Counted from the first letter of the stretch, positions 47,483 through 59,661 are shown. The stretch: DNA of 59,661 bases from Rossellomorea marisflavi (GCF_001274775.1 NZ_LGUE01000009.1:1-59661); one strand, 5' to 3'. The notes: generated by a model from the letters alone, not told the origin. Translations and numbers: made by a program.

Positions 47483-47511
47483 ACTATATTACATTCCCTG
47501 CGAAATGTTAA
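47483..47511 (-). promoter_or_regulatory. Promoter of the T-box operon
   Basis: -35 TTAACA (47506-47511, overlapping the gltX stop), 17-nt spacer, -10 TATAGT (47483-47488). Confidence 0.75.
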
Positions 47512-48965
47512 CCTAAAAGTCCTTGAAGGCGAAGTTTCACTTTATCTTTCCCCAACAATTCGATGGCATTCGGAAGTTCCGGGCCATGTGTCTGACCGGT
47601 AACGGCCACGCGGATCGGCATGAATAGCTTCTTGCCCTTATGTCCCGTCGACTTCTGGACATTTTTGATGGATTTTTTGATTTCTGCCGCTTCGTAAGTC
47701 TCAAGGGCTTCGATCTCATCAAGGAATGCACGGAGCACTTCAGGAACCTCTTCCTCGTCCAATACGGCTTTCGCTTCTGCATCGTATTCCAGATCATCCT
47801 TGAAGAACATTTCCGAAAGCTCGACAATCTCAGCTCCGAAGCTCATTTGCTCCTGATAGAGACCGACAACGCGACGAACCCACTCATGCTCTTCAGCAGT
47901 CGGGTTCCCGCTGATCTTGCCAGCTTTGATCAAATGCGGTTCTGCAAGAGCGACCACCTGATCAAGATCGAGGGCTTTCATATACTGGTTGTTCATCCAC
48001 GTCAGCTTCTGATTATCGAACAGGGCAGACGATGTAGAAAGGCGCTCAGGGTCGAAGATCTTGATGAATTCTTCCCTTGAGAACAACTCATCTTCCCCTT
48101 TTGGCGACCAACCGAGAAGGGCGATGAAGTTGAAGAGCGCTTCCGGAAGATAGCCGAGGGCTTCATATTGCTCGATGAACTGGATGATGCTCTCATCACG
48201 CTTACTCAGCTTCTTGCGGCTTTCATTCACGATCAGGGTCATGTGACCAAATACCGGCGGCTCCCAGCCAAGGGCATCAAAGATCATGAGCTGCTTCGGT
48301 GTATTGGAGATATGATCTTCTCCGCGGAGCACGTGGGAAATCTTCATAAGATAATCATCGACTGCCACGGCAAAGTTATACGTCGGTGTACCATCTTTCT
48401 TCGCGATGACAAAATCACCGATACCATCAGATTCAAATGATACTTCGTCTTTTACGATATCGTTGAAAGAAAATACTCGGCCTTCAGGCACACGGAAACG
48501 GATGCTAGGCTGGCGTCCTTCCGCAGCAAGCTTCTCCTGCTCTTCCGCTGTCAGGTTGCGGCATTTACCGGAGTAGCGAGGCATCTGACCGGATGCGCTT
48601 TGCGCTTCCCTTTCAGCTTCCAGCTCTTCCTCCGTACAGTAGCATTTATAAGCTTTTCCGCTTTCAAGAAGCTCATTCAAATACTGTTCGTAAATATGGT
48701 TACGCTCGGATTGACGATAAGGGCCGTATTCCCCTTCCTTATCTACACTTTCATCCCAGTCGATCCCCAGCCACTGAAGGTATTTGAGCTGGCTTTCTTC
48801 TCCGCCTTCAATGTTTCGCTTCTTATCCGTATCCTCGATGCGGATGATGAATTTCCCGCCCACACTGCGGGCGTATAGATAGTTGAATAGGGCCGTACGG
48901 GCATTGCCGATATGTAAATGACCCGTTGGACTCGGGGCATAGCGTACGCGTACTTCGTTTGACAT
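47508..48965 (-). CDS. gltX: Glutamyl-tRNA synthetase
   Basis: 485 aa class I enzyme. HIGN (18-21) and KLSKR (near 252) signatures. In Bacilli it is non-discriminating and also charges tRNA-Gln, which the GatCAB amidotransferase corrects; that is family knowledge. ATG after GGAGGA, 66 bp after ispF. Confidence 0.97.
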   Translation of the reverse strand: MSNEVRVRYAPSPTGHLHIGNARTALFNYLYARSVGGKFIIRIEDTDKKRNIEGGEESQLKYLQWLGIDWDESVDKEGEYGPYRQSERNHIYEQYLNELLESGKAYKCYCTEEELEAEREAQSASGQMPRYSGKCRNLTAEEQEKLAAEGRQPSIRFRVPEGRVFSFNDIVKDEVSFESDGIGDFVIAKKDGTPTYNFAVAVDDYLMKISHVLRGEDHISNTPKQLMIFDALGWEPPVFGHMTLIVNESRKKLSKRDESIIQFIEQYEALGYLPEALFNFIALLGWSPKGEDELFSREEFIKIFDPERLSTSSALFDNQKLTWMNNQYMKALDLDQVVALAEPHLIKAGKISGNPTAEEHEWVRRVVGLYQEQMSFGAEIVELSEMFFKDDLEYDAEAKAVLDEEEVPEVLRAFLDEIEALETYEAAEIKKSIKNVQKSTGHKGKKLFMPIRVAVTGQTHGPELPNAIELLGKDKVKLRLQGLLG

Positions 48966-49031
48966 ATTCGTTCCTCCTCAATGATTCTGCTTGTATTAGT
49001 TTACCACCGTTCGAAAACGGAATAAAGGGGC

Positions 49032-50229
<1,198 letters not shown>

Positions 50230-50266
50230 TCATCCATTATACCTTACCGGGTCAAAGGAGTCAGGC

Positions 50267-51355
50267 TTATAGCGCTTTTTCCAACTGTTTCGGCTTTGCG
50301 AAGATCATCCGACCCGCGGATGTCTGCAGTACCGAAGTGACAAGGACATCGATATATTTACCGATGTAATTGCGTCCTTCCTCCACGACGATCATCGTGC
50401 CATCATCGAGGTAGGCAATGCCTTGATTATGCTCTTTCCCGTCTTTGATCACCTGTACCTTCAGTTCTTCACCAGGAAGTACGACAGGCTTAACGGCGTT
50501 CGCCAAGTCATTGATATTCAGTACTTGTACCCCTTGAAGGTCACATACCTTATTCAGGTTGAAATCATTGGTCACAACGATTCCGTTCGTGAGTTTGGCA
50601 AGCTTCACAAGCTTTGAATCCACCTCTTGGATCTCTTCGAAGTCGCCCTCGTAGATCTGGACTTCAACCGGCAATTCCTTCTGGATGCGGTTCAAGATAT
50701 CCAGTCCTCGACGTCCGCGATTCCGCTTCAATACGTCGGATGAATCAGCGATATGCTGGAGCTCTTCGAGGACGAACTGAGGAATGACGACGATTCCTTC
50801 GAGGAAGCCTGTCTGACAGATGTCTGCGATGCGTCCGTCGATGATCACGCTTGTATCGAGGATCTTGAGCGTCTTCACGGCGTTTGCCTCATCATCTTCT
50901 TCGGAATCTTTCTTCTTGGAACGAGAATTGCCGAAGAGACCTACCATTTCATCCCGCTTCTTGAAGCCGACTTGGAAACCAAGATACCCAAGCAGCAAGG
51001 TCAAGAGTACCGGTACGACCGCATTCAAGATCGGGAATTCAAGCTGATTGACGGCAATTCCCAACAGATATGCTACGATCAATCCGATAATCAAACCAAG
51101 ACTTCCAAAGAGCAAATCCGTCACCGGGGCCTTTACCAAACTATCTTCAAACCATTTGACAAAGTTCACCACATACTCGACTGCCCAGAACGAAATAATA
51201 TAAAAAATAATGGCACCTAATATAGCAGTCATATATGCATTATTGATTAATGAAATATCCGCCATGTTGATGACCGACAATAACTCCGGAATCAATAGGA
51301 TCCCTAGTGTACCACCTACGATAAGGAAGCATGCCTGAACGATTCTTTTTAACAT
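50267..51355 (-). CDS. yacL: PIN/TRAM domain membrane protein YacL
   Basis: 362 aa. Four N-terminal transmembrane segments (about 7-27, 38-60, 78-99, 108-130), then a PIN-like nuclease domain ([34 protein letters not shown] with acidic residues) and a C-terminal TRAM domain ([17 protein letters not shown]). Substrate unknown. ATG after AGGAGG; a TATAAT hexamer lies just before the RBS. Confidence 0.92.
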   Translation of the reverse strand: MLKRIVQACFLIVGGTLGILLIPELLSVINMADISLINNAYMTAILGAIIFYIISFWAVEYVVNFVKWFEDSLVKAPVTDLLFGSLGLIIGLIVAYLLGIAVNQLEFPILNAVVPVLLTLLLGYLGFQVGFKKRDEMVGLFGNSRSKKKDSEEDDEANAVKTLKILDTSVIIDGRIADICQTGFLEGIVVIPQFVLEELQHIADSSDVLKRNRGRRGLDILNRIQKELPVEVQIYEGDFEEIQEVDSKLVKLAKLTNGIVVTNDFNLNKVCDLQGVQVLNINDLANAVKPVVLPGEELKVQVIKDGKEHNQGIAYLDDGTMIVVEEGRNYIGKYIDVLVTSVLQTSAGRMIFAKPKQLEKAL

Positions 51356-51541
51356 ACCTTCACCTCCTCCTATCCATTATAAACAATTTATGATTTTTAA
51401 AACGTGAGATTCTTGACTAATTTTCTTCAATTTCACAAACGATGATAGAGGCCCTCATGAAAAGGCTAACACTCGGAGATTGCACTGTCAATTTTTTGGA
51501 AACAGGGCAAATTTCCCTTTTATCAAACCGGGACTTGGGTG

Positions 51542-52615
51542 CTATAATTGCCGGTCAGCGAACGTTTGTTCTTTTATGAGTTTGAGACCTTCTTTAATCT
51601 TGCGCGCCCTCACTTCCCCGATCCCTTCCACTTCATCGAGGTCTTCCACCGTCGCTTTCACGATATGATGCAGGGCATCATACTCATTGATCACGTTCTC
51701 GATGATCACGATCGGCAGGCGCGGGATCTTATTCAATACACGGTATCCGCGCGGGAACATCGCCTCGTCGTGGTGGGGATAGCCCTGATAACCCAAAAGC
51801 TTCAGGAGCACATTGTCTTCAAGGACTTCTGAGCGCACAAGCTCCTGGAACTTGTATAGAAGCTCGAATGCTTTCACGTTGCGGTCCATGGCGTAATCCC
51901 GGAAGATCAGCATGGCCTCGCTCTCGATGTCTGAAAGCAGTTCATTCATCTGCAGGCGGATCAGTCTTCCCTCCGTGCCGAGTTCACTCAGATAGGTCAG
52001 AAGCTCATTTTTGATCCTGAGGACCATTTCGAATCGATGGAGAACCTGGAGCAGGTCGCTCTGGGTCACCAATTCTTCGAACTCCAGAACCGATAGATTG
52101 GAGATGCTCTGATCGAGGACGACCTTGTATTTCTCCAGGGTCTGCACAGCCTGATTGGCTTTGGTCAAGATGACGGAAATGTCCTTCAGGGCGTATCGGA
52201 AATTGCCCTGATACAGGGTGATGACGTTCCGGCGCTGAGAGATGGCAATCACAAGGGCATTCGTCTGCCTTGCCACCCTTTCTGCCGTACGATGCCTCAT
52301 CCCTGTCTCTGTAGAAGGAACATACACATCGGGGGCAAGCTGGGCATTGGCCAGGATGATCTTCGTCCCGGATTCGTTCAGGACGATCGCCCCGTCCATT
52401 TTCGCGAGCTCATACAGATAGCTCGGTGAAAACGGACAGTTGATATGAAAGCCTCCGTCCAGAACGGACTTGACCTTGTCGTTGTATCCGACGACGATCA
52501 GTCCGCCGGTGTTGGCCCGGAGCACATTATCAATCCCATCCCGGATAGGCGCACCGGGCGCAACGAATTGTAAAATATCCGATATGGATTTATCCTTTGC
52601 CTTTTTATCTTCCAT
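51542..52615 (-). CDS. disA: DNA integrity scanning diadenylate cyclase DisA
   Basis: 357 aa. Makes c-di-AMP and scans DNA at sporulation onset. N-terminal DAC domain with [10 protein letters not shown] (DGA) and [10 protein letters not shown] (RHR); helical spine; C-terminal helix-hairpin-helix [15 protein letters not shown] that binds branched DNA. ATG after AGGAGG; 4 bp after radA. Confidence 0.97.
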   Translation of the reverse strand: MEDKKAKDKSISDILQFVAPGAPIRDGIDNVLRANTGGLIVVGYNDKVKSVLDGGFHINCPFSPSYLYELAKMDGAIVLNESGTKIILANAQLAPDVYVPSTETGMRHRTAERVARQTNALVIAISQRRNVITLYQGNFRYALKDISVILTKANQAVQTLEKYKVVLDQSISNLSVLEFEELVTQSDLLQVLHRFEMVLRIKNELLTYLSELGTEGRLIRLQMNELLSDIESEAMLIFRDYAMDRNVKAFELLYKFQELVRSEVLEDNVLLKLLGYQGYPHHDEAMFPRGYRVLNKIPRLPIVIIENVINEYDALHHIVKATVEDLDEVEGIGEVRARKIKEGLKLIKEQTFADRQL

Positions 52616-52619
52616 TTTG

Positions 52620-53990
52620 TTATCCTCCTAAAATCATACCCAACGCTTGATGGATATCGGATACACCGACCACTTCGATGCCGCCCGGTGCCTGCCATCC
52701 CCCGATATTGTTCTGCGGGATGATGACCCGTTGGAAGCCGAGCTTCGCCGCTTCCTGCACTCTCTGCTCGATCCGTGAGACGCGTCGGATCTCCCCGGTC
52801 AGACCCACTTCCCCGATGATGCAATCCTGTGCGCGTGAGGCTTTGTCCCTGAAGCTTGAAGCAATGCTCGCCGCCACGGCCAAATCGATAGCCGGCTCGT
52901 CGAGCTTCACTCCGCCTGCGACCTTTAGGTAGGCATCCTGCTGTTGAAGGAGCATCCCCGCCCGCTTCTCCAGCACTGCCATGATGAGGGAGACCCTGCT
53001 ATGGTCGATTCCCGTTGCCATACGTCTAGGGTTATTGAAGCTCGTCGGTGTGACGAGGGCTTGGATTTCCACAAGCACCGGCCTTGTTCCTTCCATGGAT
53101 GCAACGACCGTCGACCCGGCAGATCCTTGTGAACGTTCTTCGAGGAAGATCTCCGAAGGATTGGCGACTTCTTCAAGACCCAGTTCCTTCATTTCGAAGA
53201 TCCCCATCTCATTCGTAGAACCGAAACGGTTTTTCACCGCTCTCAAGATCCTGTAGGAATGGTGCCGCTCCCCTTCAAAATAGAGGACTGTATCCACCAT
53301 ATGCTCGAGCAGGCGGGGACCAGCGATGGATCCTTCCTTGGTTACATGTCCGACAATGAAAATGGCAATTCCCTTCGTCTTACCGATCCGCATCAATTCC
53401 GCCGTACATTCCCGCACCTGCGATACGCTACCGGGTGCCGAAGTGACCTCCGGATGATAGATGGTTTGAATGGAGTCGATGATGACAAAGTCGGGTGAAA
53501 GCTGATCGATGGTCTGGTGGATCGACTGCAGGTTGGTTTCTGCATATATGTATAGGTCATCAGCCGTGATATTCAGCCGGTCCGCACGCAATTTGGTCTG
53601 CTTGATGGACTCTTCACCTGAAATATAAAGGACTTTTTGCTTTTGTTCGGCAAGCTGAGAGGAAACTTGCAGCAGCAGGGTAGATTTCCCTATCCCCGGG
53701 TCTCCCCCTATCAACACAAGCGATCCCGGCACCACTCCGCCTCCAAGCACCCGGTTGAGTTCTTTGGAATCAGTAAGGACACGGGGTTCTTGCATCGTCT
53801 CGATGGATGTCAGCTTTTCAGCCTTCGACGGCCCTTCGCTGTGTTGGAATGCACCACGGGGCTGCTTCCCCGTAATGGCCACTTCTTCCACCATCGTGTT
53901 CCACTCATTGCATCCGGGACATTTCCCCATCCATTTTGCCGATTCATACCCGCAGGATGAACATACGAATTTTGTCTTCTTTTTTGCCAA
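52620..53990 (-). CDS. radA: DNA repair protein RadA
   Basis: 456 aa. Hexameric helicase aiding branch migration in recombination. Zinc finger [18 protein letters not shown], Walker [11 protein letters not shown], the RadA-specific KNRFG ([10 protein letters not shown]) and a C-terminal Lon-protease-like domain. TTG start (53988-53990). Next to disA, with which it interacts genetically. Confidence 0.96.
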   Translation of the reverse strand: MAKKKTKFVCSSCGYESAKWMGKCPGCNEWNTMVEEVAITGKQPRGAFQHSEGPSKAEKLTSIETMQEPRVLTDSKELNRVLGGGVVPGSLVLIGGDPGIGKSTLLLQVSSQLAEQKQKVLYISGEESIKQTKLRADRLNITADDLYIYAETNLQSIHQTIDQLSPDFVIIDSIQTIYHPEVTSAPGSVSQVRECTAELMRIGKTKGIAIFIVGHVTKEGSIAGPRLLEHMVDTVLYFEGERHHSYRILRAVKNRFGSTNEMGIFEMKELGLEEVANPSEIFLEERSQGSAGSTVVASMEGTRPVLVEIQALVTPTSFNNPRRMATGIDHSRVSLIMAVLEKRAGMLLQQQDAYLKVAGGVKLDEPAIDLAVAASIASSFRDKASRAQDCIIGEVGLTGEIRRVSRIEQRVQEAAKLGFQRVIIPQNNIGGWQAPGGIEVVGVSDIHQALGMILGG

Positions 53991-54066
53991 AACGATCCTA
54001 CTCCTCTTCCTAGTCTTATTACTATACCGGGCGCGTCCCGGCTATACATACTCTTTTCTTCTTATG

Positions 54067-54102
54067 GAAAAAAAGAGGCACAGGTTCATGACCGTGTACC
54101 TC
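54067..54102 (-). terminator. Terminator of the ctsR operon after clpC
   Basis: Minus strand GAGGTACACGGT, loop CATGA, ACCTGTGCCTC followed by seven Ts. Confidence 0.9.
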
Positions 54103-54114
54103 TTCCTTTTACCA

Positions 54115-56559
54115 TCAAGGAGTTGAATTGGTTGCTTCTTCTTTCAATTTGACGACGAATTCTTCCCCTTCGACATCGATGAGGATGTCTTGACCCGTCA
54201 AGACCTTCCCTCTCAGGAGCTCTTCAGATAGTTTATCTTCGACATATTTCTGTATGGCCCTGCGAAGCGGTCTTGCACCGTATTCAGGATCGAATCCTTC
54301 ATCCGCAATCTTCTCCTTGGCAGCCGCAGAAAGCTCAAGATGGATATCCTGCTCCTTGAGGCGCTTCGTGAGTTGATTCGACATAAGGGTCACGATCTCT
54401 TTCAGGTGGTCTTTCTCCAATGAGTGGAAGACGATGATTTCATCGATACGGTTCAGGAATTCCGGACGGAAGGCGCGTTTCAGTTCCTCCATCACTTTCC
54501 CTTTCATATCTTTGTAATCCTGTTTCCCGTCTTGGATATTGAAGCCCATATGCTTATTGGCTTTAAGGGATTGTGCCCCGACATTCGATGTCATGATCAG
54601 CACCGTATTCCTGAAGTCGACTGTCCTTCCTTTGGAGTCAGTCAAACGACCATCTTCCAAGACTTGCAGAAGGATATTGAAGACATCTGGATGTGCTTTT
54701 TCGATTTCATCGAGGAGCACGACGGAATAAGGTTTACGACGGACTTTCTCAGTCAGCTGACCACCTTCTTCGTACCCGACATATCCCGGAGGGGAACCGA
54801 CGAGACGGGAGGTGGAATGCTTCTCCATGTATTCCGACATATCGATCCGGATCATCGCTTCTTCATCACCGAACATGGATTCCGCAAGAGCACGGGCCAA
54901 TTCGGTTTTTCCGACACCGGTAGGACCGAGGAAGATGAATGAACCGATCGGACGCTTCGGATCCTTCAGTCCTGCACGCGCACGGCGCACCGCTTTCGAT
55001 ACGGCGACAACCGCTTCGGATTGGCCGATCACACGGGAGTGAAGGATTTCTTCAAGCTTCAAGAGACGATCTGTTTCTGTTTGAGCAAGCTTGGATACAG
55101 GTACTCCAGTCCAGTTGGACACGACCTTCGCGATATCTTCCACTGTGACTTCGGTATTTTCCTGCCCCTGCTTTTCTTTCCATGTATTCTTCGTTTCTTC
55201 CAGCTCTTCACGAAGCTTCTGCTCGGAATCGCGGAGGGAAGCGGCTTTTTCAAACTCCTGGCTCTGAACCGCCGCATCTTTCTCTTTGCGGATCTCTTCC
55301 AGCTTCGCTTCAAGCTCCTTCAAATTCGGAGGAGTCGTATACGAGCGGAGACGGACTTTCGAACCGGCTTCATCGATCAAATCGATTGCCTTATCCGGAA
55401 GGAATCGGTCTGAGATATAGCGGTCAGAGAGTTTCACAGCCGCATCGATGGCAGCATCCGTGATGGATACACGGTGATGCGCCTCATAGCGGTCACGAAG
55501 ACCTTTGAGGATCTGGATGGACTCATCTGCTGTCGGCTCATTGACCTGGATAGGCTGGAACCGGCGTTCAAGGGCCGCATCCTTCTCGATATACTTGCGA
55601 TATTCATCGAGGGTCGTCGCCCCGATACATTGCAGTTCTCCACGTGCAAGGGAAGGCTTGAGGATGTTGGAAGCATCGATTGCCCCTTCGGCCCCTCCTG
55701 CCCCGATCAGCGTGTGTAGCTCATCGATGAAGAGAATGATATTCCCTGCCTGACGGATCTCATCCATCACTTTTTTCAAGCGGTCCTCGAACTCACCACG
55801 GTATTTCGTTCCGGCTACGACGGTTCCCATATCGAGGGTCATGACACGCTTATCACGGAGGATCTCCGGTACTTCATTCGCGATGATCTGCTGGGCAAGG
55901 CCTTCAGCAATCGCCGTCTTACCCACACCCGGTTCACCGATAAGGACCGGATTGTTCTTCGTACGGCGGCTTAGCACTTCGATGACACGCTGGATTTCCT
56001 TGCTTCGTCCGATGACCGGATCAAGGCTTCCTTCACGGGCAATGGCCGTCAAGTCACGTGCAAGACTATCGAGCGTCGGCGTATTGGCATTCGTGCTGCC
56101 GCCTCCCTGATGTCCGCCGGAATCGTTGTTGCCGAGGAGCTGGAGAACCTGCTGTCTTGCTTTATTCAAGCTTACACCAAGGTTTCCAAGTACCCGTGCT
56201 GCCACGCCTTCCCCTTCACGGATCAGACCGAGAAGGATATGCTCTGTCCCTACGTAAGAGTGACCGAGCTTCCTTGCTTCATCCATGGAAAGTTCGATGA
56301 CTTTCTTCGCGCGGGGCGTATAGTGGATCGTCTGGGACTTCTCCGTTCCTTTTCCGATCAGACCCTCCACTTCCTTCTGGATCTTCTCAGGGCTTAGTCC
56401 AAGGGCAGTCAGTGCCTTGGCTGCAATCCCCTCTCCTTCACGAACAAGGCCAAGCAGGATATGTTCAGTGCCGATGTTATTATGGGCTAGTCGGATGGCT
56501 TCTTCCTGGGCTAATGCCAATACTTTTTGAGCTCTTTCTGTAAATCGACCAAACATCAT
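54115..56559 (-). CDS. clpC: ATP-dependent Clp protease ATP-binding subunit ClpC
   Basis: 814 aa Hsp100 unfoldase. Two N-terminal Clp-N repeats, AAA1 with GEPGVGKTA, the ClpC-specific coiled-coil M domain with a UVR-like motif ([24 protein letters not shown] region), AAA2 with GPTGVGKTE, and a ClpP-docking loop. Works with ClpP, McsB and MecA. ATG overlaps the mcsB stop (ATGA). Confidence 0.98.
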   Translation of the reverse strand: MMFGRFTERAQKVLALAQEEAIRLAHNNIGTEHILLGLVREGEGIAAKALTALGLSPEKIQKEVEGLIGKGTEKSQTIHYTPRAKKVIELSMDEARKLGHSYVGTEHILLGLIREGEGVAARVLGNLGVSLNKARQQVLQLLGNNDSGGHQGGGSTNANTPTLDSLARDLTAIAREGSLDPVIGRSKEIQRVIEVLSRRTKNNPVLIGEPGVGKTAIAEGLAQQIIANEVPEILRDKRVMTLDMGTVVAGTKYRGEFEDRLKKVMDEIRQAGNIILFIDELHTLIGAGGAEGAIDASNILKPSLARGELQCIGATTLDEYRKYIEKDAALERRFQPIQVNEPTADESIQILKGLRDRYEAHHRVSITDAAIDAAVKLSDRYISDRFLPDKAIDLIDEAGSKVRLRSYTTPPNLKELEAKLEEIRKEKDAAVQSQEFEKAASLRDSEQKLREELEETKNTWKEKQGQENTEVTVEDIAKVVSNWTGVPVSKLAQTETDRLLKLEEILHSRVIGQSEAVVAVSKAVRRARAGLKDPKRPIGSFIFLGPTGVGKTELARALAESMFGDEEAMIRIDMSEYMEKHSTSRLVGSPPGYVGYEEGGQLTEKVRRKPYSVVLLDEIEKAHPDVFNILLQVLEDGRLTDSKGRTVDFRNTVLIMTSNVGAQSLKANKHMGFNIQDGKQDYKDMKGKVMEELKRAFRPEFLNRIDEIIVFHSLEKDHLKEIVTLMSNQLTKRLKEQDIHLELSAAAKEKIADEGFDPEYGARPLRRAIQKYVEDKLSEELLRGKVLTGQDILIDVEGEEFVVKLKEEATNSTP

Positions 56560-57641
56560 GATTCTTCCTCCTCACATGTATCTTTATCCAATCTAATTCG
56601 CTCCCTGATCAAGGAAGACCTTCTTATGTCCCGTTCATTCGGTCGCAATGGACCTCCGGAATATTGTTGTAAAAAACCCGGTTGGGTCAAAATCATCAAT
56701 TCATTCAAAATATTTTTGGAGAGACTGTGGATCATGCCCAGATCGATGCCCAAACGAACATCCGACAGGCATTTGGCCGCTTCCTTCGATTCAATGATGC
56801 GGCTATGCTCCAGCACCCCCAGCGATCTGAAGACCCTATCTTCTAATTGTATGTTGGAGGTCTGAACTAATGCCTCCCTCGCCGTCAGTTCCTTGGCAAT
56901 GATCTGATTCACCACGCTGATGAGATCCTCCACGATATCCACTTCGGACTTACCGAGGGTCGTCTGATTGGAGATTTGAAAGATATTCCCCAGGGCTTCA
57001 CTGCCTTCGCCGTAAATGCCCCTCACGACGAGTCCAAGCTGGTTGATCGCCGGTATGATCCGGTTCATCTGCTGGGTGAGGACCAAGCCTGGAAGATGGA
57101 CCATGACCGATGCCCTGAGTCCCGTGCCCACATTCGTAGGGCAGGTGGTCAGGTACCCGTACTTTTCATCAAATGCAAAGTCCAGTTCGCTCTCAAACCA
57201 GTCATCGAGCTCATTGGCACGGGAGAGGGCCTGCTTCAGTTGAAGACCGGGATAAAGACACTGTATCCGGATATGATCCTCTTCATTTACCATTATGCTT
57301 ATATCTTCATCTGGTGATAGAAGGACGGCCCCGACATTCTTATCTTCTGCCAGATTCGGACTGATCAGGTGTTTCTCCATCAATACCCTTTTTTCCAACG
57401 GCTGAATCTCACTCGTAGGTAAAAATTCAAGTTCACCCAGCTCTTTGGGAAATGAAGACATTTTCTCTTTCACCCGCTCTACGATCTGTCCGGCTTCCTC
57501 GGGTGAATAGAGGGTTGAAAAACGGAAGTCCGTCAGATTCCGTGCCAAACGCACCCGGGAACTCAGTACAATATCCGATTGGGGGCCTTCTTCATTCATC
57601 CACGAACTGACAGTATTGCTTAAAAATCGCTCCAGACTCAT
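56556..57641 (-). CDS. mcsB: Protein arginine kinase McsB
   Basis: 361 aa. Phosphagen-kinase fold enzyme that phosphorylates arginines and so marks proteins for Clp[37 protein letters not shown] are the guanido-kinase motifs. ATG overlaps the mcsA stop (ATGA); GGGGGAGG upstream. Confidence 0.97.
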   Translation of the reverse strand: MSLERFLSNTVSSWMNEEGPQSDIVLSSRVRLARNLTDFRFSTLYSPEEAGQIVERVKEKMSSFPKELGELEFLPTSEIQPLEKRVLMEKHLISPNLAEDKNVGAVLLSPDEDISIMVNEEDHIRIQCLYPGLQLKQALSRANELDDWFESELDFAFDEKYGYLTTCPTNVGTGLRASVMVHLPGLVLTQQMNRIIPAINQLGLVVRGIYGEGSEALGNIFQISNQTTLGKSEVDIVEDLISVVNQIIAKELTAREALVQTSNIQLEDRVFRSLGVLEHSRIIESKEAAKCLSDVRLGIDLGMIHSLSKNILNELMILTQPGFLQQYSGGPLRPNERDIRRSSLIRERIRLDKDTCEEEES

Positions 57642-58180
57642 TCTGCACCTCCCCCTTCCTGCTTCATCTCACGTTCAAGGGAACGAATGCGGTCTCTCGT
57701 TTCAGCTGCTCTCTCAAACTCTTCCTCTTCGATGAGGGCCTGGAGTTCCGTTCTCAGCTTCTTGATCTGCTTCTTGATCTGGATCGTACCGCCCATTCGT
57801 TCCGGTACCTTTCCGTGATGCTCCATATTCCCGCTGTGCACCCTCTTCAGGATCGGATCGAGTTCGCTGTTGAATGTCTTATAACACTCCGAACATCCAA
57901 ACCGGCCGATGCTCGTAAACTGTTGGAATGTCAATTTGCACTTCGGACACTGGAGAACTTCCTTCTTTGGCGCTTCCTGCTCCTGTGCCTGCTTGAAACC
58001 GGGGGTGATATTCAATAAACCGGCCAACAGATTATTCACCGTAAAGGCTGCCGAATTCTCGAACATCGTTCCTTTATCCTGAGCACATTGCTCACATAGA
58101 TGGACCTCGGTCTTCTCTCCGTTCACAACCTTCGTGAAATGAAGGGTTGCCGGATTCTCCTTGCACTCCTGACACATCAT
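57638..58180 (-). CDS. mcsA: McsA, zinc-finger activator of McsB
   Basis: About 180 aa from ATG 58180 (a second ATG follows at 58177). Two zinc-binding CxxC pairs in the N-terminus (CQEC, CEQC), a second pair (CPKC, CSEC), and a C-terminal UVR motif ([21 protein letters not shown]). Activates McsB kinase. Start chosen for the AGAGGTG 6 nt upstream; a GTG at 58189 is in the RBS. Confidence 0.92.
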   Translation of the reverse strand: MMCQECKENPATLHFTKVVNGEKTEVHLCEQCAQDKGTMFENSAAFTVNNLLAGLLNITPGFKQAQEQEAPKKEVLQCPKCKLTFQQFTSIGRFGCSECYKTFNSELDPILKRVHSGNMEHHGKVPERMGGTIQIKKQIKKLRTELQALIEEEEFERAAETRDRIRSLEREMKQEGGGAE

Positions 58181-58200
58181 TCCATTCACCTCTTACATTC

Positions 58201-58662
58201 TTACTCGTATTTTAACGTATCCAGCATAGCCCGGAGCATCCTGCCCCGGAGAATATCCCGTTCAGGCAACTCGACCATGATCACGGATCGATCCATGACG
58301 CTCAACATGATCTTTGCCTCTCTTTCAGATATTATATCCTCTTCCACGAGTCGGAAAACGATATCAGCCGCCGTATTCTGACTGATCTTCTGAGTAATGA
58401 GGGCCACAAGCTGATCAATAAGATGCACCTGATCATGAGCCTTCACCCGCATGATGCGGATGTAGCCGCCTCCCCCACGCTTACTCTCGACCACATACCC
58501 CTTCTCGATGGTGAAGCGGGTATTGATCACATAATTTATTTGAGAAGGAACACATTGGAACTTATCAGCGATCTCACTTCTTTTGATTTCGACGATTTCA
58601 GATTCACTTAAATCCAATACATTCTTCAGGTAATGTTCAATGATGTCGGATATATTCCTCAT
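58201..58662 (-). CDS. ctsR: Transcriptional regulator CtsR
   Basis: 153 aa winged-helix repressor of class III heat-shock genes. DNA-contact residues Arg28, Arg49 and Arg62 and the heat-sensing glycine loop (63-66, GGGG in KRGGGGYIRI) are present. ATG after GGAGG. First gene of the operon and autorepressed through the adjacent operator. Confidence 0.98.
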   Translation of the reverse strand: MRNISDIIEHYLKNVLDLSESEIVEIKRSEIADKFQCVPSQINYVINTRFTIEKGYVVESKRGGGGYIRIMRVKAHDQVHLIDQLVALITQKISQNTAADIVFRLVEEDIISEREAKIMLSVMDRSVIMVELPERDILRGRMLRAMLDTLKYE

Positions 58663-58677
58663 TAAACCTCCTCCTCA

Positions 58678-58700
58678 TTTGACTTTGACTATATTTGACT
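58678..58700 (-). promoter_or_regulatory. CtsR operator
   Basis: Minus strand AGTCAAA-TAT-AGTCAAA (58684-58700) matches the (A/G)GTCAAANAN(A/G)GTCAAA box, and a further AGTCAAA overlaps downstream (58678-58684). Confidence 0.93.
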
Positions 58701-58703
58701 ATA

Positions 58704-58732
58704 ATTATACAACCGGGCTTCCATCTTTGCAA
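58704..58732 (-). promoter_or_regulatory. ctsR operon promoter (sigma-A)
   Basis: -35 TTGCAA (58727-58732), 17-nt spacer, -10 TATAAT (58704-58709); the CtsR operator lies just downstream over the start site. Confidence 0.85.
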
Positions 58733-59030
58733 TGAAGAAGCATAGCCTTAAAAGCTTTTCTGTTTGGGAGGTATTTTAAACGTGAAGATCAATTAAAAAC
58801 GGAAAATTCGAATTAGGTGTATATTCGACTTTGTGTGGGGTTAGTCCTTCTTTGGATGTGCAGGGTTTTTGGAAGAGTTCAGCAAAGGAATTGAATGTTG
58901 AAGGGTGGGACGTGAGGATCTTGTCCTTTTGATCGTGACTACCATATTCATGAGGGATTGTACACAGACAGAACGTCAACTTGTGGGATTATTTAGGGTG
59001 TTGCGGGCGGATTTTTATTCTAGATAAAAT

Positions 59031-59377
59031 CGCTAGTATGATTCGGATTCCGCACTTATACACGACCGTTCGCACGTATGGAGAGTAGATCGCAAATAGG
59101 AAACCGGGCCCTGATCAATTTCGCTGATAAAAAGTCGATTCTCGCAAATAGAATAAAAAATATCGCAAGTAAATGATTAATTTCCGCTGATATTTTTGAC
59201 GGGCGGAGGAGAACGATGGGTCCATGAGGCTCAAAGTCCTCCATAGGCGTTGTGAAAAATGTCGAACGGTGTGAGGAGTGAAAAACGATCCATTACTTAG
59301 AAAAATACCGCTAATATCAGTACCATGTTCGCAGGTATCAGTCTCCCTTCGCTTGGAACGCAAAAAAGTCGCAAATA
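59031..59377. repeat. Helically phased CGCWNNTA motif array
   Basis: Copies begin at 59031, 59051, 59071, 59091, 59122, 59143, 59164 and 59185 (spacings 20, 20, 20, 31, 21, 21, 21), then after a gap of 124 at 59309, 59330, 59350 (degenerate CGCTTGGA) and 59370. Each is CGC, A or T, two variable bases, TA, usually after a pyrimidine. No credible gene overlaps (the ORFs there have no RBS or protein-like composition). Function unknown. Confidence 0.75.
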
Positions 59378-59590
59378 AACGCGACTCCCCCATAGCCTTA
59401 TCTCCGGCAAACGCCTCTGTCCATCCCATTCGGCTAATCATATACTCCCACAGATTATTAATGATTTAAAAGAACTTTTCAATCCTCACCTAGAAGAGTA
59501 GTACCTCCCGTAGTACTTTAACCCCGGTATGGCAAACGTCTCACACTTGCAACCTGCGCATTCCCCTATCTTTTTTCCCAGCTAACAAAA

Positions 59591-59617
59591 AAAGCAGCCC
59601 ATCAAATGAGCTGCTTT
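59591..59617 (-). terminator. Terminator of the rRNA operon after 5S
   Basis: Minus strand AAAGCAGCTCAT, loop, ATGGGCTGCTTT followed by a T-run (59587-59593 region). Confidence 0.92.
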
Positions 59618-59627
59618 TCTCTCTATT

Positions 59628-59661
59628 GCCTGGCGACGTCCTACTCTCACAGGGGGAGATC
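59628..59661 (-). rRNA. rrf: 5S ribosomal RNA, 3' end (partial)
   Basis: Minus strand ends GAGAGTAGGACGTCGCCAGGC, the conserved 3' end of Bacillus 5S rRNA; only about 34 nt are inside the window. The operon is transcribed toward ctsR and ends at the terminator beside it. Confidence 0.9.

Noticed and set aside
58733..58790. Sigma-B promoter upstream of ctsR
   Set aside because: A GTTTAA is present but no GGGTAT-like element at the right distance; only the sigma-A promoter with CtsR operator is supported.
59031..59377. CRISPR array
   Set aside because: The repeated unit is only 8 bp and degenerate with 12-13 bp spacers, unlike CRISPR repeats, and no cas genes are present.
58776..59469. Four ORFs of 62-108 codons between ctsR and 5S
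   Set aside because: No ribosome binding sites or protein-like patterns; they overlap one another on both strands across the phased repeat region.

Overview
The window is a low-to-moderate GC chromosomal segment of an endospore-forming Bacillaceae bacterium (Bacillus-like; a Rossellomorea-type marine or soil Bacillus is my guess, but the sequence alone does not fix the genus). It is the classic Bacillus block between two rRNA operons, given here in reverse: the right edge holds the 3' end of a 5S rRNA, the left edge holds the tandem promoters and leader of another rRNA operon, and between them lies the ctsR-to-pdaB gene order, nearly all on the minus strand. Gene order matches B. subtilis closely, except that no ybaJ-type methyltransferase lies between rpsI and ybaK and a 77-codon gene sits between pdaB and the left rRNA promoters.

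Reading right to left along transcription: 58.7-50.3 kb is the CtsR-controlled stress operon ctsR-mcsA-mcsB-clpC, then radA, disA and yacL, followed by ispD-ispF (isoprenoid synthesis) and gltX. 47.5-43.5 kb is a Cys-specific T-box operon cysE-cysS-mrnC-rlmB-rae1. 43.4-41.6 kb is sigH, rpmG, secE and nusG. 41.6-34.5 kb holds rplK-rplA, rplJ-rplL (with an L10 leader), an rsmC-like gene and rpoB-rpoC. 30.8-26 kb is the str operon rplGB-rpsL-rpsG-fusA-tuf. 25.8-10.6 kb is the S10-spc-alpha ribosomal protein run from rpsJ to rplQ, including secY, adk, map, infA and rpoA. 10.4-6 kb is ecfA1-ecfA2-ecfT-truA and rplM-rpsI. 5.9-0.4 kb is ybaK, cwlD, salA and the sporulation/germination genes kbaA, gerD and pdaB (gerD and pdaB on the plus strand).

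Functionally the window couples translation (ribosomal proteins, EF-Tu, EF-G, IF-1, two tRNA synthetases), transcription (alpha, beta, beta', NusG, SigH), secretion (SecE, SecY), protein quality control (McsB/ClpC) and sporulation (SigH, KbaA, CwlD, GerD, PdaB, DisA). Strong sigma-A promoters, intrinsic terminators, a T-box, L10 and L13 leaders, a CtsR operator and a sigma-G promoter can be read directly.

The coding content is ordinary. The unexplained signals are non-coding: (1) about 12 copies of an 8-bp CGCWNNTA motif spaced 20-21 bp apart between ctsR and the 5S gene; (2) 3.3 tandem copies of a ~125-bp palindromic element with compensatory base changes between salA and cwlD; (3) an 83-nt element predicted to fold into a compact four-way junction between rplQ and ecfA1.
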